Origin: Caldilineaceae bacterium SB0661_bin_34
GTDB lineage: Bacteria; Chloroflexota; Anaerolineae; Caldilineales; Caldilineaceae
Direction: 5' to 3'
Assembly (NCBI GenBank): GCA_009841145.1
Contig: VXMJ01000093.1
Coordinates: 29,257 to 93,256, forward strand
Length of the DNA stretch: 64,000 bases
Within the stretch, counting starts at the first letter, position 1, and each line of letters begins with the position of its first letter. The notes below the pieces were generated by a model that was given only the letters and a program-made list of their open reading frames with translations, had not been told where the DNA came from and searched no databases. The translations under genes were made by a program, and so were the position numbers. Below are positions 1 through 9,516 of the stretch, one piece after another.

Positions 1-454
1 ACAGGCGGCCGTCCTCGATGCGCACGTGGGACGGGATGGTGAAGGCGGGTTGTATGTAGTGTTTGGCCTTGTACTGCGGACGCCCGTGATCCGGACGGTC
101 CGGGTCGAAGAACGCGGCATAGGCATCGCCCAGGTACTTGCAGACGTACCGGACGATTTCATAGTGGTAGTCCTTCAGCCACTCGTTGCCGGGTGCGTTT
201 CGCAACTGCGTGAACCGCTTGCCCAGCGTGAAGAAGGTCGGATCACCCGGACCCTCCCCCGGCTTGCCGGACGCCTTCCATGTGCGGTAGTCCGTCTCGT
301 GCCCGGCCAGCACGTGGTTCCAGGCGAACCGGCAGGCTCCGGCCAGTTGTTCGAGGTACTGGCCATTGGCCGCGGTGCCGGGATACAGGCGCACGCGCAG
401 TGTCCGTATGACGGTCGGGGACTCTTGCGTTGTAGACTTGGGGATACTGGTCAT
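1..454 (-). CDS. tnpB: TnpB / IS200-IS605 OrfB-type protein, N-terminal part, runs off the window start
   Basis: Manual reverse translation from CAT at 452-454: MTSIPKSTTQESPTVIRTLRVRLYPGTAANGQYLEQLAGACRFAWNHVLAGHETDYRTW...FFTLGKRFTQLRN...YVCKYLGDAYAAFF...FTIPSHVRIEDGRL. It matches the N-terminus of the intact TnpB at 42213 (AGACRLVWNILLADCERRYR, FFTLGKRFTDLR, KYLADAYTRFF, FAIPGDVRMDGDRM). The supplied ORF track omits it because it is open at the edge. Confidence 0.85.
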   Translation of the reverse strand, partial: MTSIPKSTTQESPTVIRTLRVRLYPGTAANGQYLEQLAGACRFAWNHVLAGHETDYRTWKASGKPGEGPGDPTFFTLGKRFTQLRNAPGNEWLKDYHYEIVRYVCKYLGDAYAAFFDPDRPDHGRPQYKAKHYIQPAFTIPSHVRIEDGRL

Positions 455-1024
455 GGTGTCGTCTTCACCGTGTCCGGTCGAGGGCCCGGTTCACAGTCGG
501 GTCCTCTCTCTCGCATCAATTATAGCACAAGAATTCGGACGTCAACTATTCGATATAAGCCCCTTCGTATTCGTAGTCGATGTCGTAGGCGTACGGCCGG
601 GTCGCAGTAGGACAGACCTTCAAGGCTGCAGTGCCGCAGCTTTGAAGGTGCTCGCGCCGCCAGGCCACCCGTTCCTCTCCAGGCCGCGCGTGTCATGGCC
701 AGGCGAGCATGGGGATGTCACTCCCGTGCGTGCTCATCCTGTGCGGAGGGCCCGTTCTACCTGACCGCAAATGCCTCCGAATGTGTCTCGAGAGGGAATG
801 GCGTGAGGTAGTTCCCGACGGTCTCGGCCGGGTCCGTCGGGTTTCGTTGAACAACCCAATCTCGGTTCGGCTGTTGGTACCGCAGACCACGGCTGGGGCG
901 GGAACCCGGAGGATGTTCGTCAGCATCGCACCAGGAGATGTTGGAGAAGCGGTGACATCGGTGCACAGGAAGCCCAGTGGAGCGGTGATTGGGTCGGCAA
1001 GTTGGGTGTTTCTGGAAAGTAATA

Positions 1025-2176
1025 CCAATCTAGCGTAAAAGAGGGACTTGGTGTAGGCTTGCCTGTCTCCCTGCCTGTCACCGGAGCCCTCCGCCATGGC
1101 CCGTCCCGCCGTCATTCCCTGGGCGGAGGCCGACACCGTTGAGGCCCTGCACCAACGTTACCTGGCCGAAGCCGACGGTGTCGTGCGCACGCGGCTGCAT
1201 GCGCTGTGGCTGCTGCGCCAGCTGCAGGACGGCTGGACCCCCACGACGGTGGCTGCGGCCCTGGGGGTGCAGCGGAGCAGCGTGCAGCGATGGCTGAAGT
1301 GGTACCGGGAGGGCGGCCTGGAAATGGTGTGCGGCCGGCGCAAGGGCGGCATCGGGAAGCCCTCCTACCTGACGCCGACACAGCAGGCACAGTTGGTGGC
1401 GGCGGCGGCCACGGGGCGGTTTGCAACGGCGCAGGCGGTGCGGGACTGGCTGGAGGCCGAGTTCGGGGTGGTCTACACCCGCGACAGCCTGTACACGCTG
1501 CTGCCGCGGCTGGGGATCCGGCTGAAGCGGCCCCGGCCCCGGCACACGAAAGCCGATCCCCAGGCCCAGGCGACCTGGAAAAAAGGGGGCTCGGGGAACA
1601 GCTGAAGGCGGTTGGGTTGCAGGCGGGACAGGGGATCGTGTGGGGGGATGAGATGAAGCTGGGGCTGCGCGGCCAGGTGCGCCAGGTGTGGGCCCCGCGC
1701 GGCGTGGCGGTTTCCCAGGCCGTGCAAATCGGCTGGAAATACCTCTATGCGGCCGTGGCCATCGATCCCATGACGGGACAGCTGTGGTGGGCTTGGCAGG
1801 CGAACATGAAGGGCGCGGAGATGGCCCGCATCTGGGGCACCTGGGCCCGGGAGCCGGCCATCGACGGCTGGGTCTGGGACGGGGCCCGCGGCCACACGGG
1901 CGAGGACATGCAGGCCGTGGACGCACCCCAAGTGGTGCAGCCGCCCTATGCCCCCGAGCTGAACCCGGTCGAGCGCTTCTTCCGGGAGTTGCGGCGGGCC
2001 ATCGAGGGCCGGGTCTATCCGACCCTGCAGGCCAAGCAGGACGCGCTGGAACCGATCCTGGAGGCGTGGCAGGCGGACCCCAAGCGGGTGCGACAACTGT
2101 GTGGCTGGGACTGGATCCGGGAGGCCTTGGAGGCTCTGCCCGCCAACACTCAAGTCGCATAGCCATACTGGATTGG
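1025..2176 (+). mobile_element. IS630-family insertion sequence
   Basis: Inverted ends CCAATCTAG (1025) and CTGGATTGG (ends 2176), each flanked by TA (1023-1024 and 2177-2178). This is the IS630/mariner TA-target signature, and it encloses a two-frame transposase. Confidence 0.8.
1096..2162 (+). CDS. IS630-family transposase in two overlapping frames (1096-1605 HTH part; -1 frame to 2162 DDE part)
   Basis: First frame has HTH WTPTTVAAALGVQRSSVQRWLKWYREGGL. The -1 frame continues GIVWGDEMKLGLRGQ...VWDGARGHTGED...QPPYAPELNPVERFFRELRRAIEGR (DDE and 'PPYAPELNPVE' motifs). A6G5 run at 1579-1589 at the frame junction. Confidence 0.85.
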
Positions 2177-2355
2177 TATAACAAAAGCGTAGCTGATGTG
2201 CAGGCATGCCTCAAACCGAAGTGCAATTTCCCTGCTTGTTGCCGGATCGGTTGGCAATGGGAGGCATGTGGTGATAACAATTTAACTAGAACGTGACGGA
2301 CGCGGACGCGGTATCGAGAAACATGGACATTGCTTCGACGTAAAGGAAATGCACT

Positions 2356-3801
2356 GTGACCAACGAAGCTCGTGTGTTCAGGAGTGCCTGGCTGGCGCTT
2401 CTGGTGTTGATCGTCATCAGCGGAGGCAGCCTCGCGGCTGGTGACCTGTTCGACGACGACTTTACGGACTGTCCTGTCAAGACCCGTTTGCGGGACGGCC
2501 AGATTTCAGGTCTGATGGTAGTCCGAGATGCCGACGACGCGGACGAGGTCAACGTTTCGTGGACAGGCACCAATCCAGACACCTGGGGTCTGGGCCCCAA
2601 CGCGTACCGCGCGTCCCTTGTGGCGATCCTGGACGACGGCGCAAGGCACAACCAGGACTTTGCACTGGGTACGCGGAAGGCTACTTTCGACGGGATCAGG
2701 ACCGGTATCCAAGTAACGGTCGAGATGGCGATCGTGGTTGACACTGTCAATGGCAGCTATGTTGTCAGTGACATCCTGCGCACATCAATCCACCAAAGCC
2801 TGACGGAACCCTCTTTCGGCAGCGGGTGGCATCAACTCATCGACGAAGTGGGCGGCAACCGCCATGACACGCGGGATCTCGACCCGGATACCCCCGGCCA
2901 TCAGTATGACACCGAAAAGATCAGTGGCGGCATGATGTACTACATCGGCTACAACGAGAATTTCGCGAACTACAGGAAGGGGACCGCCGAGTACACGCAC
3001 AAGCCATTGACCTCTCGGTTGAGGATCGGTTTGGCGCACTCCGCCAACGAGACCGATGGCGCACGTGATGATGTTGAATTCGATGCCTACATCATTCGCA
3101 TTGTTGACTCGGACGGCGACGTGGTGACTGAAGGTGACGACGTACCGACGATCAAGACCAACTACGGGCTTGGTCGCAACAGCCTGAATGACGCCGGCAC
3201 ACAGACATTGAACAAACTGTTTGTTCATAACCTGAATTTCAACAGGTATCCGCTCTTCACCGACAGGGGCACCGTCATCATAAGTCGGGACGGCAATCAG
3301 TTGGCGTACTCAACCGATTTTGCATTTGACGCGAATGTCCATCAGGACACCGGCATCGTGTTGAGCAACGTGCGGGTTGTGGACGGTTTCAAGGTTACGC
3401 AGGCGATGCACCGCCTTCCGATGACAGTTCTTGGTCGAACCGATAACAGCAGGGTATCCCCACCGTCGGTGTCGATTATCAAGGTCGACACCACGGGTGA
3501 TGGCCAAACCGGATACCGGGACGCAGGGCAAGTTTTTGCCAATCCGCCGGACGAGCATCGGGATTTCCCGATCGATACGTTGTCAAGCGACGAAACCTAC
3601 AGAATCACGGCTTGGGCCGTCAACGAAGACGACGAAGTCATTAGTCCGGTGGCGACGCTTGTCGTGCGCCCACAGGACAAGACGGTCACGCTTGCCGACA
3701 GCGACTCTGCCAGATTCACGGATTACTTGAACCCGCCGGAGAATACTTTGGCAGTCACCGAAGGTACGTTGATTGTCACCGATTTCACAGTGTCCAAATA
3801 G
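2356..3801 (+). CDS. Secreted protein of unknown function with beta-sandwich-like repeats
   Basis: 481 aa; signal peptide LALLVLIVISGGSLAAG; uninterrupted ORF; no motif recognised. Confidence 0.7.
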   Translation: MTNEARVFRSAWLALLVLIVISGGSLAAGDLFDDDFTDCPVKTRLRDGQISGLMVVRDADDADEVNVSWTGTNPDTWGLGPNAYRASLVAILDDGARHNQDFALGTRKATFDGIRTGIQVTVEMAIVVDTVNGSYVVSDILRTSIHQSLTEPSFGSGWHQLIDEVGGNRHDTRDLDPDTPGHQYDTEKISGGMMYYIGYNENFANYRKGTAEYTHKPLTSRLRIGLAHSANETDGARDDVEFDAYIIRIVDSDGDVVTEGDDVPTIKTNYGLGRNSLNDAGTQTLNKLFVHNLNFNRYPLFTDRGTVIISRDGNQLAYSTDFAFDANVHQDTGIVLSNVRVVDGFKVTQAMHRLPMTVLGRTDNSRVSPPSVSIIKVDTTGDGQTGYRDAGQVFANPPDEHRDFPIDTLSSDETYRITAWAVNEDDEVISPVATLVVRPQDKTVTLADSDSARFTDYLNPPENTLAVTEGTLIVTDFTVSK

Positions 3802-3809
3802 CAGGTTTG

Positions 3810-4353
3810 GAACCGCCGCTTAAAAAGCAGGATTTGAAGTCTGAAGCGGGAAGGCGGCCGGACTGCCTCGGGTCCGCTCCAGGCCAACGCCTGCGAATGC
3901 CGGGACGGCCACCCGACTGGATGGCCGTCTTGCCTTCTTGCGCGATTGCCTCTGTGTCGCCGGTGCCGTCGGCAGCAGTGTGGGACACATTCGCACAGTT
4001 GATCGCGTTCCACGGTTCGATCCGGATCACGATCGGCCAGACCATGGTCCGATCCAGAGGAGTGTTTGTATTGGTTCCCTCCATGCGGTCGGGAACCACC
4101 GCGGCGGGGCGCACCATTTCGGCATCCGTCCCTCGGACTCCTGCTTGACACGAACCGTCCGCGGCTTGCCACCGGGGTATGGGACTCTTCCCGACAGTCT
4201 CAACCATCCCCGTTTGGGAATGTACAGGTTGCCGTCCTTGATGCGCACATGGCCCGGGATGGTAAATCCTAGCGTCTTGAATTTGCCCAAGGGGCCGAGA
4301 TAGCATGGGGTGGGCTTATGAATTGTAAATCTACCTGTATGGATTGAATTCAA
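3810..4353 (-). pseudogene. TnpB (IS605 OrfB) remnant, frameshifted and truncated
   Basis: FKTLGFTIPGHVRIKDGNLYIPKRGWLRLSGRVPYPGGKPRTVRVKQESEGRMPKW aligns to FAIPGDVRMDGDRMHIPKVGWVRLEGSGLYRGCKPKQVRIRKEGTEDRPKW of the intact TnpB. Downstream similarity decays across frames. Confidence 0.7.
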
Positions 4354-4610
4354 TGGGTCTCAGCATCAAGAACAAGGAGACGTGCCGGCTGGCCAGCGAG
4401 TTGGCGCAGCTGACCGGTGAGACCATGACCGGGGCCATCACAGTGGCCCTCCGAGGGCACCTGGAGCGCATGCGGAGGGAGGGCAGCACCGAGACCCGCG
4501 TACAGAGACTTCTCGCCATCGGCAGCCGATGCGCAGGCATGCTGGACGACGGTCCCACTGCCGTCGAGCATGGCGATTTCCTGTATGACGAGCGCGGGCT
4601 ACCCAAGTGA
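4344..4610 (+). CDS. vapB: VapB-family antitoxin (Rv0623/PSK-type)
   Basis: MGLSIKNKETCRLASELAQLTGETMTGAITVALRGHLERMR; overlaps the downstream PIN toxin start. Confidence 0.8.
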   Translation: MNSMGLSIKNKETCRLASELAQLTGETMTGAITVALRGHLERMRREGSTETRVQRLLAIGSRCAGMLDDGPTAVEHGDFLYDERGLPK

Positions 4611-4982
4611 TTGTCGACATGTCGGCGATCCTGGCAATCCTATTCCGCGAGCCGGACGCGGAACACTACGCCACGGCGATTGCGCTGGCATCGTCTTGCC
4701 GGATGTCGGTTGCTACGCTGGTGGAAGCGACCATGGTGCTCGAGAGTCACGGCGGTTCCGCAGTCGGGTATGAACTGGATGCATTTCTGGAAGAGGCGGA
4801 GATCGAGCTGGAGCCGGTCACTCCTGAGCAGGCGCAGGGCCTGGAGGCGATTTGGCAAGGGCCATCACCCGGCCGGGCTGAACTTCGGTGACTGCTTCGT
4901 CTATGCGCTGGCCCAGGCCACGCGGGAGCCTCTTCTGTTCAAGGGCCAGGACTTCGCGCTGACCGACGTTGAAGTTGCATGA
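4607..4982 (+). pseudogene. vapC: VapC PIN-domain toxin split by a frameshift near 4845-4860
   Basis: Frame 1: [26 protein letters not shown]...; frame 2: [42 protein letters not shown]. Both halves are typical VapC but lie in different frames. Confidence 0.75.
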
Positions 4983-5080
4983 CGTTGGCCTCGATCGATT
5001 CAATTGACATCGCCGCGCATGTGGAAAACGTGCGGACACACTGCGAATCCGTGGGAGTGGGGTGTAGCCCGGCCGCAGTG

Positions 5081-6916
5081 TCAGTCGGTATTGAAGATGC
5101 TTTCCATGAAGGCGAAGATCTCCGGTTCGCGGTGTCGGAGATCGACTCTGCCCCAGTTCCCGCGCAGACCGAAATCCGACAACCTCCAACTGGCGTTGAA
5201 GTACACCGTGGTGAAGACGGCAAAAAACTCCTCAACGTTCAACATCGCATAGGTGTCCTCAAAGCGCCCCAGCCGCTTGGTCCGGTCGTAGAGTGCATCG
5301 ATTTGCACATGCTCGGCTGGAGTGAAACAGAGATTTTGAATGAGGTGTGCGAACTCGTGGATCGTCACGTCCGACCATATGTCGCCATCATCCAGTAGGG
5401 CGAGCAAATTGTTCTCCGGGACGCCGGACACGGGCTGGCCCGGAATCCCGCCGAGGCCGAGGTACGTATCGTACGGGTCCCCGACCTCATCAAGCTGTCC
5501 CTGCAATTCCGCGAATTCGGGCAAGGCGGTCACATGGGAGTCGCCGGGGTAGATCGCCAACTCCGCACCCGCGTCCGCCAGACAGTCGGGAATGCCATGC
5601 CGCACACGGGCCAACATGAGTTCCACCCTGTCGGCCGCGACGTGCAACGCCCGCGGGTCTACCTGACCGGGTGCCTTAATCCATATGCCGCCGCTTTGCA
5701 GAAATTGGGCGTAGTAGGACGGCACCGCGACAACGCTTAGGTTGTCGAGCAACGACCGCCTAATGCTTTCGGCCTCTTCCCATGCACACATGCGGTGCTG
5801 TGCGCGGAAGCCGCGGGCCGGTCCGAGTTGGGAACCGCCCACCATGATCACCTCTTCGACATCGAGCAGGCACGCACCGGGTCGCTCCCGTACGCGATAT
5901 TTGAGAACATACCGTGCCTGGCCGGCGATCTCCAGCTTCTCGAATGAATCGATCTCGAACACCAGCGCATACGGCCAATCCGAGCGTAGATTGGCCCGGA
6001 TCGTCCGGGCCAGGCGGTCGAGCGCCATACCGTCCGGGTGGGGGTGCGAACGAAGCCGCAGGCTGCCCTCGCCCACCCATTCCGCATCGGCGACATGCGC
6101 CTGCTCCTGTGTCCATCCGGCGGGAATGTCGACTGCGAACGCGTAGTCGTGGTTCCGGATCACGATGCCGGTGGCGGTAATCGTCGCCCGTCGCGGCGTA
6201 ACCGCAGGCTCCTCGATGGCTGCGGGGGTCGGCGTTGCTGCGACTGCCGCAGGCGTGGAGATGCCCGCACCGTGCACCCAGCCCGTCGTACCGTCGGCCA
6301 AACGGATCAGCACCCAGCCCCGGTCGTGCTGCAATACGCATACCGGCTGCCCGGCCACCACGTACTTGCCGGTGTGCGCATGTCCGGTGCCGGGTCCCAA
6401 CCTCACGCGGTAGCCGGCCGCATGCGTCCCCCAGACCCTTGCGCACGGGACCGCCGTCGGCGTGGATGGCGCGCGAACAATGGGCGTGGCGCGGGCGATG
6501 GGCATGGGCGTGGGCGAACGCACAGGGCGCGCCGTTGCCGTTGGCGTCGGCAGGGACGGATCGAGCGAAGCCAGATACGCTTGCCAGGTTCCCACGTGGT
6601 GGGACATGATCCAGCCAACTTCACCGGTTTCCGTTTCCAGTTTCAGGAGCGACCAGCCGGAACCGCCTCCGGAACTCGCCAGCACGCAGACCTGAAGCCC
6701 GGGTGCAAGTTCCCGGCTCGAATAGTTGAACGTCGCCGGTATCGATCCTCGCAGCACATACTGGAGCTCGCTCGCGCAATCCATCCTGGGAGTCGGCGGC
6801 TCTTCGGCCGCCGCGACGCCCGACCACGTGAAGCCAAAACCCAGACCACAGGCGACGACCGCCATTAGGACTCGACAGGCAAGGCAACTCCGACGAAACT
6901 TCACCGCTGTTTCCAT
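5081..6916 (-). CDS. Secreted protein with two bacterial SH3-like domains and a C-terminal HExxH (putative metallopeptidase) domain
   Basis: Signal peptide after METAVKFRRSCLACRVLMAVVACGLGFGF; SH3-like VCVLASSGGGSGWSLLKLETETGEVGWI and VCVLQHDRGWVLIRLADGTTGWV; Pro/Thr linkers; SDVTIHEFAHLIQNLC near the C-terminus. Confidence 0.75.
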   Translation of the reverse strand: METAVKFRRSCLACRVLMAVVACGLGFGFTWSGVAAAEEPPTPRMDCASELQYVLRGSIPATFNYSSRELAPGLQVCVLASSGGGSGWSLLKLETETGEVGWIMSHHVGTWQAYLASLDPSLPTPTATARPVRSPTPMPIARATPIVRAPSTPTAVPCARVWGTHAAGYRVRLGPGTGHAHTGKYVVAGQPVCVLQHDRGWVLIRLADGTTGWVHGAGISTPAAVAATPTPAAIEEPAVTPRRATITATGIVIRNHDYAFAVDIPAGWTQEQAHVADAEWVGEGSLRLRSHPHPDGMALDRLARTIRANLRSDWPYALVFEIDSFEKLEIAGQARYVLKYRVRERPGACLLDVEEVIMVGGSQLGPARGFRAQHRMCAWEEAESIRRSLLDNLSVVAVPSYYAQFLQSGGIWIKAPGQVDPRALHVAADRVELMLARVRHGIPDCLADAGAELAIYPGDSHVTALPEFAELQGQLDEVGDPYDTYLGLGGIPGQPVSGVPENNLLALLDDGDIWSDVTIHEFAHLIQNLCFTPAEHVQIDALYDRTKRLGRFEDTYAMLNVEEFFAVFTTVYFNASWRLSDFGLRGNWGRVDLRHREPEIFAFMESIFNTD

Positions 6917-7011
6917 CTTGTGGCTCCTTTCCAGGGGAGCAATGTGGCACATGGCTACTCGACGGGCTGACGACCGACTGCTGCGACCATGGTTGCTCAA
7001 GTCGCCCGGGG

Positions 7012-7090
7012 TCGTTACGGCCTCGCATTCAGGCAACTGGGGTTGCCGTTCCAATCCAGAATCCTTGCATCGTCAGTCACGAGCCGGTGG
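7012..7090 (-). pseudogene. Remnant of a PIN/VapC toxin C-terminus
   Basis: DHRLVTDDARILDWNGNPSCLNARP in ORF 7015..7272(-) versus DHRLVTADERILQWPGNLRCLDARK in the intact PIN protein at 8763. Confidence 0.6.
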
Positions 7091-7462
7091 TCGGCCGCTC
7101 CGGTCGTCGATATTTGGATACAGGTAGGCGTTGTCTGCTCGCTTGGTCGAATGGTTCCAGGCGTGGTACTCCCATGCCTGCCGCGATATTTGGCCCGCAG
7201 TGTCGGCAAGCAGTTCGTTGACAACATCGGCGAGGTGACTGGTGGATTGAGCCAGACCGGAGGCTGCATCACGATAGGCCGCGTCGGGGTCGCTGGGGCT
7301 GCCGCTGACGCCGACTGGGCGTGTGACCTGCAGCCAGTCGCCTTCGCTCTTGCGACCTGTTACTGCGACTTCCGTGTCTGGACCTTGTGGATCGCTGGAA
7401 CTCCACAACGGCTTGTTTGGAGCACCACGCATACCCGGAACGGCTCCAAGCGTCATCCTAGT

Positions 7463-8173
7463 CTACGATGCTGTCGGCCATGGCCTCTCCCCCTTCGGCA
7501 TCCGGTAGCCGACGCGGGGCTCGGTGAATATGTAGATGGGGTTGGCCGCGTCATCGCCCAGCTTGTGCCGGAGCTTCTTGATAACGGTGCGCATGGGCCG
7601 AATGTCGCCGTTGCCCCTGTCTTTCCAGACCCGTTGCAGCAGTTGCTCGTAGGTCACCACCCTGCCGCTGTTCGCCGAAAGCTCGGTCAGCAACCGGTAC
7701 TCGATGGCCATCAGTTCGACCGGTCGCCCGGCAAGCGTCCCCGCGCGGTCGGCGTAGTCGATCGTGAGATCACCCAACACAAACGGTTCGGACGGTTCGG
7801 ACACCGCCAGCTTGCGCAGTGCCGCCCTGATTCTCGCGGCCAGCTCCGAGGGCGAGAAGGGCTTGACAACATAATCCACGGCCCCCGTGTCGAAGGCCCT
7901 GACGACGAGCTCCTCCTGGCCGTACGCGGACAGGAAGATGGCCGGGACGTCGGCCAGCATCAAGATATCCTTCATCAGCTCGATCCCGTCGGCGCCCGGC
8001 AGCATGAGGTCGAGAAGAACCAGGCCGGGTCTCTCCTCCTCCATGAGGCGCAGCGCCTCCCCCGGGTCCCCGGTCACAATCGGCGCGTAGCCGGACTTGA
8101 CGAGGGTGTCGCGGACGTAGAGCAAGTCCTGGGGGTCGTCGTCAACCGCGAGGACGCGCACCCGTTCTTCCAC
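7463..8173 (-). CDS. OmpR/PhoB-family response regulator
   Basis: Receiver VLAVDDDPQDLLYV...GLVLLDLMLPGADGIEL...VKPFSPSELAARI and winged helix MAIEYRLLTELSANSGRVVTYEQLLQRVWKD...RTVIKKLRHKLGDDA...VGYRM. Confidence 0.93.
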   Translation of the reverse strand: MEERVRVLAVDDDPQDLLYVRDTLVKSGYAPIVTGDPGEALRLMEEERPGLVLLDLMLPGADGIELMKDILMLADVPAIFLSAYGQEELVVRAFDTGAVDYVVKPFSPSELAARIRAALRKLAVSEPSEPFVLGDLTIDYADRAGTLAGRPVELMAIEYRLLTELSANSGRVVTYEQLLQRVWKDRGNGDIRPMRTVIKKLRHKLGDDAANPIYIFTEPRVGYRMPKGERPWPTAS

Positions 8174-8248
8174 CGCCCGACGCGGGGCGCGGGTCGAAGA
8201 TGAAGGGCGGTTGCCGGCGACATCGGGCGCGGGCCGCGCTCACGCCTG

Positions 8249-8599
8249 TTGATGTTGTTGAGTGCAGTCGTCAGCATGGCGGCCGGGGCGCTATTGTTGG
8301 GCCAGACCGTACTGACCGGGTTCCTGGCCGGGCGGTTCCCGATTGTGCTGATCGGCGGTGCGGTCGTGGTGGTCGGTGCGGTACGTCTGTGGCACGGACG
8401 TTATGGCGCCCGGTCGTGGCGCAGTACGCTGATCGGCACCACCTATGTGGTTCTTGGCTTGATCGTGATTGGAAAGCCGCTTGTTGCCCAGGAACTGATC
8501 ATGCTGCTACTGTCCGCCTGGGCGGTGGTGGCGGGACTGTTGGCCTTGTTCACATCGTTCTCGCTGCGCCGCAGCCAGAAGCCTGCCCGCACTGGTTGA
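8249..8599 (+). CDS. Small integral membrane protein (HdeD-like)
   Basis: 116 aa with ~4 hydrophobic segments; divergently arranged with the response regulator. Confidence 0.6.
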   Translation: MMLLSAVVSMAAGALLLGQTVLTGFLAGRFPIVLIGGAVVVVGAVRLWHGRYGARSWRSTLIGTTYVVLGLIVIGKPLVAQELIMLLLSAWAVVAGLLALFTSFSLRRSQKPARTG

Positions 8600-8737
8600 C
8601 CTCGGTTCAATCTGCGCCGGCAGGCTGATGCCACCCCAATCCGCCCCATCGGCGCGCAAACCCGTCCACGTCGGTACGTACCGCCGGAGAGCGGCCTGCT
8701 GCTGCTCCCGTAGTTCCTGACTGGCCAAGGCCCCATT

Positions 8738-8757
8738 CCGCAAACGACCGTTTGCGG
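8738..8757. repeat. Palindrome CCGCAAACGACCGTTTGCGG (copy 1)
   Basis: Inverted repeat read directly; recurs at 9869. Confidence 0.8.
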
Positions 8758-8762
8758 GACGG

Positions 8763-9161
8763 TTACTTCCTAGCATCCAGGCAACGGAGGTTGCCGGGCC
8801 ATTGCAGAATCCGTTCATCGGCCGTTACCAGCCGGTGGTCGTCCAACGCGGTCGCGACAATGATGCGGTCGGCGGGATCTTTGTGGAAGTCGGGAAGCTG
8901 GACGGCCTTGATGCCGATTGCGCCATCAACGGCTATCTCTTGCAGACCAGCTTGGAACAGGCTTGTACGCCAGATCGTGAAGTCGGTCTCGAGTTCCATT
9001 CTTCCCTTCTCGTGCAGCAAGGCGATTTCCCAAAATGAAATCGCCGAGACCGCTACATTGCCGTTCGACCAGGCCTCGTCAATCGCACGGCGGGCGGTTC
9101 GGCCCAGTTTGCCGTCATCAAAGAACAACCAGATCAATGCATTCGTGTCGAGCACGATCAC
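8763..9161 (-). CDS. vapC: PIN-domain toxin (VapC family)
   Basis: MIVLDTNALIWLFFDD...ISFWEIALL...DPADRIIVATALDDHRLVTADERI. Confidence 0.93.
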   Translation of the reverse strand: MIVLDTNALIWLFFDDGKLGRTARRAIDEAWSNGNVAVSAISFWEIALLHEKGRMELETDFTIWRTSLFQAGLQEIAVDGAIGIKAVQLPDFHKDPADRIIVATALDDHRLVTADERILQWPGNLRCLDARK

Positions 9162-9481
9162 GGGTTCAGCACCCGGTCAGGGTTCGACTCTGCTTCCCAC
9201 TCGACGTCGAGTGGTGTGATGATGTCGCCCATGAATCGAACCAAATGCTTGTCCCGGCCGAAGGGGGCGCGCAGCTTCGGAGCGTGAGGCATTAGCTTCG
9301 CGGCTGGTCGGCCATGTTTCGTGATCACGATCTCTCCGCCACTCTCTTGAATTTCATCGATCAGTTTCAGGCAATTGGCCCTGAATTTCGAGACCGGGAT
9401 CGTTTTGGTTGCACCTACGGTGCCGGGCACGTTTATCACTTGGATGCCTATCGTATGTTGTGCAATAAGGACATTGTACAT
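9158..9481 (-). CDS. Phd/YefM-family antitoxin
   Basis: TKTIPVSKFRANCLKLIDEIQESGGEIVITKHGRPAAKLMP; overlaps the PIN toxin. The true start is probably internal. Confidence 0.9.
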   Translation of the reverse strand: MYNVLIAQHTIGIQVINVPGTVGATKTIPVSKFRANCLKLIDEIQESGGEIVITKHGRPAAKLMPHAPKLRAPFGRDKHLVRFMGDIITPLDVEWEAESNPDRVLNP

Positions 9482-9516
9482 GCAGCGTACAATAATACAC
9501 GTACAAGCGAGTCCCC

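Noticed and set aside
1078-2280. Long minus-strand ORF (400 aa) over the IS630 element
   Set aside because: Low-complexity Pro/Arg-rich shadow ORF antisense to a recognisable transposase in high-GC DNA.
7073-7456. 127-aa minus-strand ORF with an SH3-like stretch (VAVTGRKSEGDWLQVTRPVG)
   Set aside because: Only one short SH3-like strand, likely a relic overlapping VapC debris; insufficient for a CDS call.
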